A stretch of 34,515 bases of DNA from Pyrinomonadaceae bacterium (GCA_013811945.1 JACCUI010000229.1:1-34515); one strand, 5' to 3'. Counted from the stretch's first letter, positions 1-9,247 are shown. Notes: generated by a model from the letters alone, not told the origin. Numbers and translations: made by a program.

Positions 1-956
1 AGGTTCGCCACTGCCACACTGATCGAGATCATGAGGAAGATTCCCATGAGTACGGGGTAGTCTCTCATGGCGATTGAATCGATCAGCAGCCTGCCCAAGC
101 CCGGCCATGCAAACACCGTCTCCACCAGCACCGCCCCACTCAGGAGGGTCCCAAAGTCGCTTCCCAGGATAGTCACTAGCGGAATCATGGCGTTGCGGAG
201 CGCGTGTCCATAGACAACTTGTCTCTCCGTCAAGCCTTTAGCGCGCGCCGTGGTGATGAAGTTCTCTCGCAGCACGGTCAGCATCTGGGTCCGGGTCAAG
301 CGCATGATCTGAGCGAACTGCACAATTGCGAGCGTAGCCGCCGGCAAGGTCAGATGACGGAGCACGTCGAGCAGAAACGTTAACCCCGTTAATTCCTGAT
401 TAACGGAAGACATATTCTGGGCCGGGAAGAGACCCAGGTGGAGTGCAAAAACGATGAGTAATAGCAGGCCGATCGAAAAAGAGGGAATCGAGTAACCTAA
501 GAGCGCCACGGTGTTAATTGCTCGATCAATAAATGAATTCTCCCGGCGTGCGGCTTCCACTCCCAGTACCACGCCAGCGGTGGTTGATAACAGAATCGCG
601 CTCAGCATCAGCAGGAGCGTCGCGGGTATCCGCTCTAAGATGACCCGGAGAACAGGTTGCTGGTAGCCGAGCGAATATCCTAAGTCCCCGCGGAGAACGC
701 TCGATAGATAGGTCCAGAGTTGCGTGGTCAGGGGTTGATTCAAACCGAATTTCGCGCGAATGAACTCGTAGTACTTCTCGTCACCGCTCTGTCCGGCAAG
801 CAAATGAACTGGGTCACCTGGAGCGAGATGAATCAGAAGGAAATTGACGATGATTAGAATGAGGATTAGGAGAAGCGATTGGATTGCACGCCTGATGAAA
901 AACCGGCCAGAGTTACGCGAAAGTATCGATGTCACAGTCGAAGGTCGAAGGATCAT
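1..956 (-). CDS. DppB-type ABC transporter permease (peptide/nickel family), partial at left edge
   Basis: Reading the reverse strand from an ATG at 956-954 gives an open frame to the window edge (about 318 residues, C-terminus missing). It starts MILRPSTV and has a first membrane helix at about residues 25-45 (LLLILILIIVNFLLIHLAP) followed by GDP, typical of DppB/OppB/NikB permeases. Further features are GLNQPL, RGDLGYSL, several hydrophobic segments, and the cytoplasmic EAA-type loop near residue 235 (ARAKGL, then HALRNAMIPL) that contacts the ATPase. The end has GAVLVETVFAWPGLG, also family-typical. It would be one of two inner-membrane subunits importing oligopeptides or a similar substrate; partner genes should lie to the left of this window. 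Its 5' part is duplicated as a decayed copy at about 1545-1803. The substrate cannot be told from this fragment. Family assignment is firm. Confidence 0.9.
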   Translation of the reverse strand, partial: MILRPSTVTSILSRNSGRFFIRRAIQSLLLILILIIVNFLLIHLAPGDPVHLLAGQSGDEKYYEFIRAKFGLNQPLTTQLWTYLSSVLRGDLGYSLGYQQPVLRVILERIPATLLLMLSAILLSTTAGVVLGVEAARRENSFIDRAINTVALLGYSIPSFSIGLLLLIVFALHLGLFPAQNMSSVNQELTGLTFLLDVLRHLTLPAATLAIVQFAQIMRLTRTQMLTVLRENFITTARAKGLTERQVVYGHALRNAMIPLVTILGSDFGTLLSGAVLVETVFAWPGLGRLLIDSIAMRDYPVLMGIFLMISISVAVAN

Positions 957-1036
957 GGCCTTAGGCTCTCTTTACCGTTTGCTTATGTGAGGTATCAACT
1001 TAAGGACCTCTTGTTCATTTGTTTATCAGAAAAAAG

Positions 1037-1065
1037 TTGACTTGCCCCCGCTTTGGGCGTAGAAA
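1037..1065 (+). promoter_or_regulatory. Sigma70-like promoter upstream of the NM-repeat peptide gene
   Basis: TTGACT at 1037-1042 and TAGAAA at 1060-1065 are separated by 17 bp, about 40 nt before the start codon at 1105. The stretch ACTTGCCCCC overlapping the -35 box also occurs at 30625-30634, upstream of the other Asn/Met-rich gene (30679). Predicted from sequence only. Confidence 0.5.
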
Positions 1066-1104
1066 GATCTTGCTCTAAAAACTCATCAAGGAGGAAAGAA
1101 AAAA

Positions 1105-1398
1105 TTGAAAAGGAAAATATTTTCTATTGTGACCTTAGTTTTTCTTTGCATCGGAAGTCTTGTCTTCGCAGGTCAGAACACAGACAGTAGCACGACGATG
1201 CAGGAGAACATGAACCGGAACATGAACCAGAACATGAACCGGAACATGAACGACAACATGAACCAGAACATGAACGACAACAGGAACGACAACATGAGCA
1301 ATAGGAACATGAGCGGTATGCGCCGTCGACGCCCCCGGGGTAAAAAGCACCGGCGCAATCGACAAATGAAGACGTCCAACAAGAACAGCAACATGTAA
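1105..1398 (+). CDS. Small secreted Asn/Met-repeat peptide
   Basis: A 97-residue protein starting at TTG (1105-1107), chosen because a strong AAGGAGG-like ribosome site at 1088-1095 lies just upstream and the N-terminus is a clean signal peptide (MKRKIFSIVTLVFLCIGS, cleavage after about VFA). The mature part is mostly tetrapeptide units NMNx (x = R, Q, D), encoded by 12-nt repeats at about 1207-1315, followed by a very basic tail rich in Arg, Lys and Asn. No catalytic domain is visible. A related Asn-rich lipoprotein is at 30679-30915. The Met-rich repeat could bind soft metals such as copper or act as an unfolded surface or periplasmic polymer; both are guesses. The function is unknown. The repeat also keeps the opposite strand open, so antisense frames here are not credible. 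Confidence 0.75.
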   Translation: MKRKIFSIVTLVFLCIGSLVFAGQNTDSSTTMQENMNRNMNQNMNRNMNDNMNQNMNDNRNDNMSNRNMSGMRRRRPRGKKHRRNRQMKTSNKNSNM

Positions 1399-1429
1399 TA
1401 GCGGAGCAAGTAACAACAGTGACAAAAAG

Positions 1430-1471
1430 AGCGGCGGGGTTGGCCGGCAGCTTCTCGCCGCTTTCGACTTT
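1430..1471 (+). terminator. Possible Rho-independent terminator after the NM-repeat gene
   Basis: AGCGGCG (1430-1436) can pair with CGCCGCT (1456-1462) across a 19-nt loop, followed by an interrupted T-rich stretch TTCGACTTTT. It lies 32 nt after the stop of the NM-repeat gene. The long loop and broken T tract make it only moderately convincing. Confidence 0.4.
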
Positions 1472-1544
1472 TACCTAGTGACCGCTAACTGCGGGAGTGG
1501 ACCGTAGTCAGTGTGATCACAAGACCCCTTTACTGCTTCGCCAC

Positions 1545-1803
1545 CCCGAAGCCTCCACGAAGCACGCTCGTTAAATGAATCCATTGCGTGGTCAGCGGTC
1601 GATTCAAACCGAATTTTGCGCGAATGAACTCATAGTACTTCTCGTCACCACTCTGCCCTGCGAGCATATGAACCATCGCCCGGTCGCGACATGAACAAAA
1701 GAAAGTTGACGACGATTAAAATGAGGATCAGGAGAAGCGATTGAATTGCACGCCTGATGAAAAACCGCCCAGAGGCACGCGAAAACATGGACATCGCAGG
1801 TGA
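1545..1803 (-). pseudogene. Decayed partial copy of the 5' end of the DppB-type permease gene
   Basis: This stretch aligns along its length with about 690-950 of the permease gene at the left edge. Shared runs include ATGAACTC, GTACTTCTCGTCACC, GAGAAGCGATTG and TTGCACGCCTGATGAAAAA. It corresponds to roughly the first 85 residues (signal-anchor helix through GLNQPL) on the minus strand. It is 2 nt shorter than the intact gene between GCATATGAAC (about 1665) and AAAGTTGAC (about 1700), which shifts the frame, and it lacks the rest of the gene. It cannot make a permease. It is most likely a remnant of a tandem duplication or of a recombination that deleted most of a second permease. It abuts the 3' end of the restriction-enzyme pseudogene. 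Confidence 0.8.
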
Positions 1804-1807
1804 AGCT

Positions 1808-3680
1808 CTAACCTCCTTCGACTAGCGCGATTTCTTCGTCAGTCAGTCCATACAGCTCATAGACCAATTGATCGATCTGACGGTCGAGGGACGCGCATTT
1901 GTTTTCGAAAAAGGTCTTTTCCCGGTCTGAGCGTGCCGCAACAAGCTGCTTCTTAGCGTCGAGCATCTGCTGCACAAGTTGAACCATTCGGCCGTGTCGC
2001 GTTTTGTCGTTGGATTTCGAGAAATCAATGCTTGGAATGGGAAAACGCTTCATGTCCAAAATGGAAATCCTGGGGAAGGTAGTGGTCACCAGCTTGTTGG
2101 AAGCGCGAGGAAAATACCAAGAAAGCAAAGCGGAATTAAGCAAACCTAGAATGTAGAAGTCATGGTACCCGTTCTCTCGCCGCTCTGGACGCAATAACAG
2201 ATTCAATATGGTTTTGTAATTAATATAGTCGTCGGTGAGGTAATCCGCGTTAATGGCATAACGTCCGGCACTCGTGATTTCTCTCACCAATACTCGAGAA
2301 CCATTGAAGAATTCTGGTTGGCGTGGATGCGCAAGCCACTCCCCGTATGAAATCCAGTTGCCCTCCGACCATTGGTGGGAGTAGCGACGAACATCGCTTC
2401 CGTTCAACTCCCTTCTGAAGGTCTTATCCTTCTTGTAGTTTGCGTGATAGGCCCTGCTTTCAATGGTGGAACGCTGTTGACCGGTATGGACGTCGTAAGC
2501 CTGCACGCCCACACAAAGGTCGCAGATCGTCTGCAAAGGCTCTCTTCCATCACATCTTCCGAAGGAGCAGTTGTTGTGAAGCTGATACGTCTATACTAAA
2601 CATGGAGGCTTCGGCATTCGCCCAATCTGATTGGGAGAAGGAATTCACTTGTGATTGTTGGTGCAGAACTTGGCTCAGGCGAACCTCGGACTCGTGCTCA
2701 GTAAGAAGCACTCTGACTGTATTTTGCATCAGATCGTCGCCCTCACTAGCCCTTCGAAGGAATACGAGAATGGTGTTCACGGTCGCCCCCTTTAATACTT
2801 TTGCGGGGAGGCGGACGATCTCAACGATAGCTGAGCCATTCAGAATTAGCGCTCTAAGGGGTTGAGCCTCAACAACGGTAAGCCAGGTGTGTGGCGTGAT
2901 GAACCCCAGCAATCCTTGCCGTTCCAAGTCGATCCAATGTTCGCTGTGTGACTTCCGTCAGCGCATCGCCGTCAAGTTCTGGGTTCTTTCGCTTGAACGC
3001 GCGTGCCAGTTCCTCACGGTATTCATCAAGCTCTTGCAGAAATGATTCGTCGATGCTCTGATGTTCGTCCTGTACGATGCCGCGCTGGGCGCGCTTACGC
3101 GGAAGCTTGGGCAAGCCCTTGGCAAAGTTCTCTAGTGACCCGTCGAGAACGGCTTCGCGCGAAAAGAGATAATAGATGGTGCGGAACTTTTCTTCGCCGA
3201 GATAGTCAGTATAGTGGTACTTCAGTACAGCGTGGCCGAGAGCAGTTCTTATATCAGGCTTGTAACGGCAATCGAGCACTCTTCAAAGTCAGTGAGGACT
3301 GACAGCGGCGTACGACTATTCCATCCGTAGCGAATTGTCTGAAAATAATAGAGTGGATTATCAATCCCCACGTGAGGCTTCTTTGCTTCGACAAAGAAGC
3401 GTACATCGCGGAAGTTTGGCGCAAGGAAGGCATAGTCCGCGCGTTTGCGCAGTTCGCTGATCGCAACTCCACGCTCGACTTTTACTTCCTGCTTGTAAGG
3501 ATCGGTTTGAGATTCGTGGTTAACATCCCAGCCGAGCGCGATCCAAAACTTATCGATGAAATCCAGCCGCGCCTGCGCTTCGGAATAACCAGGTGAGAGG
3601 TAACGTTGCTCGTTCTGACTAAAGATCGCAACGAGGTGCTTGACCCGTTCGAAGGCTTCGGCAAAAGGATGAGACAACAT
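1808..3680 (-). pseudogene. Decayed type IIG (Eco57I-like) restriction-modification enzyme
   Basis: Three minus-strand pieces read as one broken gene. Piece one (3680 to about 3270) starts MLSHPFAEAFERV and carries a PD-(D/E)XK-like nuclease core with RADYAFLAPN then FFVEAKKPH. The frame then slips by one near 3270; piece two (to about 2930) resumes DCRYKPDIRTALGH and runs to TEVTQRTLDRLG, the helical linker before the methylase. Piece three begins about 2927 with QGLLGFITPHTW, which normally follows the catalytic NPPY region, so the SAM-binding motif I and NPPY core are deleted at about 2925-2935. A further frame change near 2548 separates it from the TaqI-like target-recognition part (LQTICDLCVGVQAYD to EELYGLTDEEIALVE-like end; stop at 1808). 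Intact enzymes of this class are near 1000 residues. With no methylase core it should be inactive both for modification and as a regulated endonuclease. Confidence 0.8.
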
Positions 3681-3808
3681 TGCAACGCACTATACCAAAG
3701 GCCGGGTAACCTCGGGCAGGAATCAGTGACTGTCAGTCGGGAAGGTTCTGGAAACGTCGTTGTAAACTGTGATAATTTCCGTCCGGCATTCTCGATGGAG
3801 GTCCTCTC

Positions 3809-4201
3809 ATGCGACGGTTACGACGTGAAATTGCCTTATGCTGCTGTGCTATCGCGCTATGTTCTCTCGCTCTCCAGTCAACTGCTGCTGACGAGAGATT
3901 AGAGGTAACCTTCACTACGCGAGTTGAAAAGGCGCGGACTCTGTTTCAGCAAGGGCTGACGAAATACGATCAGGTGCGCGCGAAGGAAGCGACTGCTCTT
4001 TTTCAGCAGGCTATCGAGGCCGCCCCCCTTTTTGCAATAGCATACCTTTTTCGCGGATTGGCCGGCGACTCCGTGCCTGACATTAGGAAGGCCGCCGAGT
4101 TGGCCGGCAATTTGCCGGAAGCCGAACGACTGTTCATTGTAAGTTTCAAGGCGCAGTTTAGAGTTAGCGCCTGGGATTGCAGAAGCCAGGTTCAGGTATA
4201 G
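3809..4201 (+). pseudogene. Truncated TPR protein, paralogue of the gene at 7776
   Basis: A 130-residue frame starts at ATG 3809 after GGAGG (3796-3800), with a signal peptide (MRRLRREIALCCCAIALCS, cleavage near TAA). Residues 35-115 match the start of the TPR protein at 7776 closely: KARTLFQQGLTKYD against KARGFFEQGLVKYD, ATALFQQAIEAAP against ASALFQQALEADP, and FRGLAGDSVPDIRKAAE against FRGLAGDSVPHIRKAAE. Similarity stops at about VSFKAQ (around 4155), and the rest reads through unrelated sequence to a TAG nine bases before the TonB receptor's stop. Upstream DNA is also shared: TTCTGGAA lies exactly 63 nt before the ATG in both copies. It is a duplicate cut short, with only about one and a half TPR units left and no plausible function on its own. 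A short secreted product could still be made. Confidence 0.75.
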
Positions 4202-4209
4202 GTCGCGTC

Positions 4210-7200
4210 TCAGAAGTGAAACTTCAAGGCCAATTGAATTGAGCGTGGGCCGCCGACCTGATAGAGCGGGTTGAAACCGGTGCCTCCACCGGAGCTAAGT
4301 CGCCTTGCCAACATGCGATCCGCCTGTCCGAATGAACTTTGATTGAGTAAGGGAAAGGCGTCTCCGAATCCGAAGTTGGGGTGATTGAAAACATTAAACA
4401 TTTCAACTCTGAACTGCAGGTTGAAACGTTCTGTAAAGTTAAATTGCCGACGAACGGTGAGGTCAACCTGCCAAGCCGGAAAACCTCGAAGCGCATTTCG
4501 CCCCAAGCTGCCTTGTTGACCGGGGGTAGGTGGACAGAATGGTCCCTTACAGCCAGCTGGGCGACCCGGAATAATCGAATTGTTTATTCGCTTGCCTCCG
4601 GGGAAGCTCGGATCGAAGAGATACAACGGAATGCCCGTATCAACATTCGGACGTGGTTGCGCTCCCAGCAGATTGGCTGTCCCAGTCGTTAAGTTCACCG
4701 GCGTCGCCGAGCGCGCTACCACGATGCTGTCAACGGCCCAGCCGCGTAAGAGCCCATTCGCGAATCTCCCGGAGTCTGTTTTGGGGAGGTTGTACGTTAC
4801 GCCTGCCGTAAAGGAATGGCGCACATCAAAATCGGAATCCCCGCGATCAGTTTGCGGATCGCGCAGATCGGCCCGCACGAAGCTGGAAGCATCGGATGAG
4901 GCGTTGTCGATCGAGTGCGACCACGTGTAGGAAGAGAGCGCTTGGAACCCGCGTGCCAGGCGGCGTTGGAATTGGAGTTGCAGCGCGTGGTAGTCGGACG
5001 TCGCGGTATTCCTCGTGACATTGATATTGGCTCCTAAATTTGGATTTACAGTCAGAGGCAATGGGAGGAAATCAACTCGGAGTAGCTTGCGGCCCACAGC
5101 AGCGACATAAGAGGCTGAAAGAGTTTGCCGGGCGCCTAGCGACTGCTCAACGGTCAAGTTCCATTGGTACGTCCGTGGGAGTTCCAAATTTGCATCAAAG
5201 GCGCGGAAGCCGGCAGCCCCGACGGGCAATCTGCCAGTCAAAACTGGCGGCGCCGCATCGCTCTCGCTGAGGGGATAAGGTCTATTAACAAAGGGCGCGC
5301 GGGCGCTGTTCGGGAAGCTGCCCGCAACATTCCCAGCGGGGCCGTTGCCCAGATCGTAAAAGATGCCAAACCCACCCCGGATCACGGACTCCCAACCCGC
5401 GCGCTGCGACAATCCGAAGGCCACGCCGACTCGTGGCGCGAAGTTAGCGTATCGGGTTTTGTAGAGAGGGCCCGGGACTACGGTCATCGTTGCCGGGTTC
5501 TCCAACCCTTGAGCGGCGAACAACTGTTTGCCGTCTCTTGGGGTGGGTGGAGGACTAACTTCCCAACGCAAACCGTAGGTGAGCGTGATTCGCTGTGTCG
5601 CTTTCCAAGTATCCTGGCCGTAGACGGACAGATTGGTAAATGACAAAGGAGCGGGGTCCCACGTTTCCAGATTGCTGTTGGTGGTTGCATGAGTTCTGCC
5701 GCTGGCAAGCCCGGTGGCTTGGTTGAAGTTAATGAACTGAGCGTAGCCGCGAATGCCCAGCTCCGGTAGGAGCCGGCGGTAATCAATGCCGAACTTTGCT
5801 TGATGAGGTCCCGCCGCCAGGGAGACGCTGTCTACCAAATTGAATTGAGTTAGGTGGTTCGCGACGTTCTTGCCCACATAGAATGAGGACTGGCTGCCTC
5901 CAATTCCGAAAACGATCAAGGAATCCTGCGGATCCACGGAGGCAGGAAACCACGCCGAGTCAGGCAGCGGAACGGCCCCGCCAAAATTATCTAATTGAGA
6001 AATCCAGTCTGCCTTGTTGCTGCTCCAGTTAGCCAGCAGCTCGTTACTAATTCGTGGGCTGATGAGCCAGGTCGCGCCAACGGTTGCCGTCACCGTCTTG
6101 AAGCCCTGAATAGTGATCGTGTTGACCGAAGTGTTATCAATCGCGCGTGTCTGCAGGCTGGACGGCGAATAGTTTACCCTGCCGAACAACGTGAGTTTGC
6201 TGCCGACGGTGTGATCGACGCGCAAGCTGGTGGCGTCTGATGATGTCGGATCGGAATAGGAGGCAGCGAACTCCGCAAACCCTCCGGTCGCCGCGTTGGG
6301 TCCATTCGGAAGAGGATAGGCGTCCAAGTACCGTCGAACCTGGGGCACAGCACTTTGCCGGGTTGCCAGTGAAGGAACTTGCGTGATCCGTGACTGCGGC
6401 TGTTGCAGCCGCAATGCCTCGTATGAGAAGAAGAAGAAAGTGTGGTTGCGGCCATCGTATCCTGGCTGACGCCCACCCTCGCCAAAACGCGGCAAAAGGA
6501 TTGGACCTCCAACTACGCCGCCGAAGTCATGTTGTCTAGTTACCGGCTTCGCTAGACGACGCGAATTGTTGAACCAATCATTAGCGTCGAGCGCGTCGTC
6601 GCGGAAGTATTCAAACATAGTGCCGTGGAACTGATTGGTGCCCGAGCGGGTAACAATCGAGACTTGCGCGCCTGGAGTGCGCCCAAACTCCGCCGCATAT
6701 GTCGATGTTTGAATGCGAAACTCTTGGAGGGCATCTATCGAGACGAGCGCGCTAGTGCCTCCGCTGGCGCTGGTTCCAGGAATCGATCCACCAGCGGTTT
6801 GGTTGAGGGTCGCCGATCCGCTTACCTGAATGTTGGCGCTGACGCCATCCACCGTGAAATAGTTTGCGTTGCTCCGTTGACCGTTGACGCTGAACTGGCC
6901 TTGTTCGCCAAAGCCCGTCCTCGTCAAAACGACTCCCGGCGTCAGGACAATCAGCGATTGAAAGCTCCGGCCGTTCATCGGCAGGTTCTCAATGAATTGG
7001 CGATCAATTACTGTGCTCACAGCGGGAGAGGTGTGAACCAGGGACGCGTCATCAACAACGGTGATGGACTCAGCGGGCCCGGCTGGACTCAAAGAAATCC
7101 TCAGCGAGCGTTGATCCCCAACCTGCAACACCAGGTCTTTGATTTCTGCCGAATTGAAACCCTCTCGCTTGACTCTGACGATGTAGTGTCCCGGCGGTAA

Positions 7201-7410
7201 GAACGAGACTGCGAAATAGCCCTCGCTGTTGGATGTCGCCTCGCGTTGCAGGCCCGTGCTTTCATTCAGGACGCTTACGCCGGCACTAGGCAGGACCGCT
7301 CCTTTTTCATCCACAACCGTGCCGTTTAGAACAGCTGAGGTCCCTTGGGCGTAAATAGCCTGGTATCCAAACTGTGAGAAGAATATCAAGCTGATGGAAA
7401 TGCGTCTCAT
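4210..7410 (-). CDS. TonB-dependent receptor with N-terminal carboxypeptidase-regulatory domain (Oar-like)
   Basis: A 1066-residue outer-membrane receptor. It has a signal peptide (MRRISISLIFFSQFG to about IYAQ), then a CarboxypepD_reg-like beta domain at about 25-110 (LNGTVVDEKGAVLPSAGV, EGYFAVSFLPPGHYIV), a plug domain at about 115-260 (IENLPMNGRSFQSLIVLTPGV, YFTVDGVSAN, FGRTPGAQVSIVTRSGTNQ), then a long beta-barrel ending in aromatic residues (LALKFHF). Acidobacterial genomes carry many such proteins, thought to import glycans or other large substrates using TonB energy; the substrate here is unknown. It lies between a truncated and an intact copy of a TPR gene, transcribed opposite to both, so the receptor/TPR pair may have been duplicated together. 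No TonB box was identified. The family call is firm. Confidence 0.93.
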   Translation of the reverse strand: MRRISISLIFFSQFGYQAIYAQGTSAVLNGTVVDEKGAVLPSAGVSVLNESTGLQREATSNSEGYFAVSFLPPGHYIVRVKREGFNSAEIKDLVLQVGDQRSLRISLSPAGPAESITVVDDASLVHTSPAVSTVIDRQFIENLPMNGRSFQSLIVLTPGVVLTRTGFGEQGQFSVNGQRSNANYFTVDGVSANIQVSGSATLNQTAGGSIPGTSASGGTSALVSIDALQEFRIQTSTYAAEFGRTPGAQVSIVTRSGTNQFHGTMFEYFRDDALDANDWFNNSRRLAKPVTRQHDFGGVVGGPILLPRFGEGGRQPGYDGRNHTFFFFSYEALRLQQPQSRITQVPSLATRQSAVPQVRRYLDAYPLPNGPNAATGGFAEFAASYSDPTSSDATSLRVDHTVGSKLTLFGRVNYSPSSLQTRAIDNTSVNTITIQGFKTVTATVGATWLISPRISNELLANWSSNKADWISQLDNFGGAVPLPDSAWFPASVDPQDSLIVFGIGGSQSSFYVGKNVANHLTQFNLVDSVSLAAGPHQAKFGIDYRRLLPELGIRGYAQFINFNQATGLASGRTHATTNSNLETWDPAPLSFTNLSVYGQDTWKATQRITLTYGLRWEVSPPPTPRDGKQLFAAQGLENPATMTVVPGPLYKTRYANFAPRVGVAFGLSQRAGWESVIRGGFGIFYDLGNGPAGNVAGSFPNSARAPFVNRPYPLSESDAAPPVLTGRLPVGAAGFRAFDANLELPRTYQWNLTVEQSLGARQTLSASYVAAVGRKLLRVDFLPLPLTVNPNLGANINVTRNTATSDYHALQLQFQRRLARGFQALSSYTWSHSIDNASSDASSFVRADLRDPQTDRGDSDFDVRHSFTAGVTYNLPKTDSGRFANGLLRGWAVDSIVVARSATPVNLTTGTANLLGAQPRPNVDTGIPLYLFDPSFPGGKRINNSIIPGRPAGCKGPFCPPTPGQQGSLGRNALRGFPAWQVDLTVRRQFNFTERFNLQFRVEMFNVFNHPNFGFGDAFPLLNQSSFGQADRMLARRLSSGGGTGFNPLYQVGGPRSIQLALKFHF

Positions 7411-7775
7411 CGTCGTTTTCCTTTTTCGGCGAATGTGTTGCTGAATTTATTGGACGTGGTTCAGGGTTGGTCCACTAGTCTTCGTAAACTGTCCAATGAA
7501 TGTTTGCTTAAGAACCGGTGGCAGACTTCCCTCTGAAACGTCCTTCGTTCGAATTGTTGAAGCGACCTCTTTATAGACTGCCGGGCACTTGCCGGTCAAT
7601 GGTTTTGGGCAAACGTAGTCTGGCTGTGAAGACAAGTGAAATCCTTGAAGGTCATTAATAAAAGCTTTCACCCCCCACCTGCGAAGTTTGTCATGCCCCA
7701 GAGGAGGAATGATTCTGGAAGCGTGGCGAGAAATGTGATAGTTTTTGCGCAACTTACCTGACGGAGATACTTACG
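7411..7775. other. Intergenic region between divergent TonB receptor and TPR genes
   Basis: A 365-bp spacer that must hold promoters for both directions. I found no convincing -35/-10 pair. The last about 63 nt before the TPR start, beginning TTCTGGAA at 7713 with TGTGATA at 7734, are conserved with the leader of the truncated copy at 3746-3808, so that part may hold the TPR promoter or leader. A 101-codon TTG-started minus-strand frame (7752-7447) has no recognisable protein features. Confidence 0.5.
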
Positions 7776-9245
7776 ATGCGACGATCACGATTCGAACTTA
7801 CTATATGCCTCCTCGCTCTCTTGCTCTGCGGTTTCAGCTTAGGATCCGCGGCGCAAGAGAAAGGAAAAATGACATTAACTACCCAATCCTCTAAGGCGCG
7901 CGGTTTCTTCGAGCAAGGGCTTGTGAAATATGATCGGGCGCGCGCTAAAGACGCCAGCGCTCTCTTTCAGCAAGCGCTTGAAGCGGATCCTAATTTCGCG
8001 ATGGCGCATCTATTTCGCGGGCTGGCCGGCGATTCCGTTCCCCACATCAGGAAAGCCGCAGAGATGATTGAGAAGGTGGCCGAGCCTGAGCGGCTATTCA
8101 TCTTAAGCTGGAAAGCCCAAACTGACAGTCAACTCTTGAAGGCCGCGGAGCACATGGAGCAGGCGGTCAAACTTCTGCCGGCGGATGCGCGTTTGCGCAT
8201 GCGGCTGGCAGTGCTTTACAACGCGACTAACAGACGTGACGAGGCGGTTGCGGAACTGAAGCGCGCGATAGAGAGCGACCCGAAGTTTGCGCCCATCTAT
8301 AACCTGCTGGGGCAAATTCACATCACTGCCGGCGACTTTCCGCAAGCCATTGAAGCCAGGGAAACCTACGCGCGACTACTTCCCGATGAGGCCGAACCGT
8401 ATCAGGCACTGGCGCATACTTATCAGCAGAAGCAGCAGTTCGATAAAGCGGTTGAGTATTACACCCGTGCTCTCAAGATTAACCCGGATTATATAAATGT
8501 CTATCGGCGTCGCGGCGACGCAAAGTTTTTTTCGGGTGACATTGCCGGGGCGCGTGCGGACTACCGCGCTGGGTTGGAACGCGCGAAGGGCGCGGATCGT
8601 CCCGGGCTGCTCTTTGCCGCGGCCTTCACGTATGTGCATCAAGGCGAAATTGATGAAGGGGCGAAATACTACGAGCAGGCTATAACGATTGCCGAAGCCG
8701 AGAAGGAGCATGTGATGATTTCTTCCGGGTGGGACGCGCTCGGGCGTTCTTACCTCGAAGCGGGACGGCTCATCGAGGCTTCGAATGCTTACCGCAAGGG
8801 CTATGAGGCGTCCAGACGCGCGCCTGATTACTCTGAGACCGATAAGCTCCTCTGGGAGGGCCGCTATCGCCACGCGCGCGGTCGAATATTGGCCAGGCTG
8901 GGTGAGTTTGACGCCGCAATGGAGCATGCCGAATGGATTCGCCTGGAACTCCAAAAAGCGGGAAACCCTAATCCCGCTTACATGAAAAGTTATCATTACA
9001 TGGTCGGCTATATTCTGGTCGAGAAACGCGACTTCAAGGCCGCGCTCGAACACCTCAAGCAGGCAAATACTGAAGACGTATTTATTAAACTTTTGATGGC
9101 GCGTGCACATGCAGGGCTTAATGATCGCGCCAACGCCGCAAAGTTGATGAGCGAGATAGCGGGCTACACGCTGGGCTCGGTTCCTTCATCAATAGCCCGC
9201 CCCGAGGCCCTGCGCTGGCTCAGCCAAAACAAGACGGCACCGTAA
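7776..9245 (+). CDS. Secreted TPR-repeat protein
   Basis: A 489-residue protein with a signal peptide (MRRSRFELTICLLALLLCG to about GSAAQ) and tetratricopeptide repeats through most of its length: ARAKDASALFQQALEADPNF, DEAVAELKRAIESDPKF, IYNLLGQIHITAGDFPQAIE, DKAVEYYTRALKINPDY and others to about residue 450. TPR arrays form superhelical protein-binding surfaces; the partner is not known. It starts at ATG 7776 with CGGAG upstream. The MFS gene begins 2 bp after its stop, so the two are probably translationally coupled and work together. The N-terminal 115 residues are duplicated in the truncated gene at 3809. Periplasmic location is inferred from the signal peptide. Confidence 0.9.
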   Translation: MRRSRFELTICLLALLLCGFSLGSAAQEKGKMTLTTQSSKARGFFEQGLVKYDRARAKDASALFQQALEADPNFAMAHLFRGLAGDSVPHIRKAAEMIEKVAEPERLFILSWKAQTDSQLLKAAEHMEQAVKLLPADARLRMRLAVLYNATNRRDEAVAELKRAIESDPKFAPIYNLLGQIHITAGDFPQAIEARETYARLLPDEAEPYQALAHTYQQKQQFDKAVEYYTRALKINPDYINVYRRRGDAKFFSGDIAGARADYRAGLERAKGADRPGLLFAAAFTYVHQGEIDEGAKYYEQAITIAEAEKEHVMISSGWDALGRSYLEAGRLIEASNAYRKGYEASRRAPDYSETDKLLWEGRYRHARGRILARLGEFDAAMEHAEWIRLELQKAGNPNPAYMKSYHYMVGYILVEKRDFKAALEHLKQANTEDVFIKLLMARAHAGLNDRANAAKLMSEIAGYTLGSVPSSIARPEALRWLSQNKTAP

Positions 9246-9247
9246 GA

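Noticed and set aside
1135..1425. Antisense frames opposite the NM-repeat gene
   Set aside because: They stay open only because the 12-nt repeat has no stops on that strand. The plus-strand gene has a signal peptide, ribosome site and promoter.
7447..7752. 101-codon minus-strand frame between the TonB receptor and TPR genes
   Set aside because: TTG start, weak ribosome site, no recognisable domain or signal, and no coding-like codon pattern; it overlaps the likely divergent promoter region.
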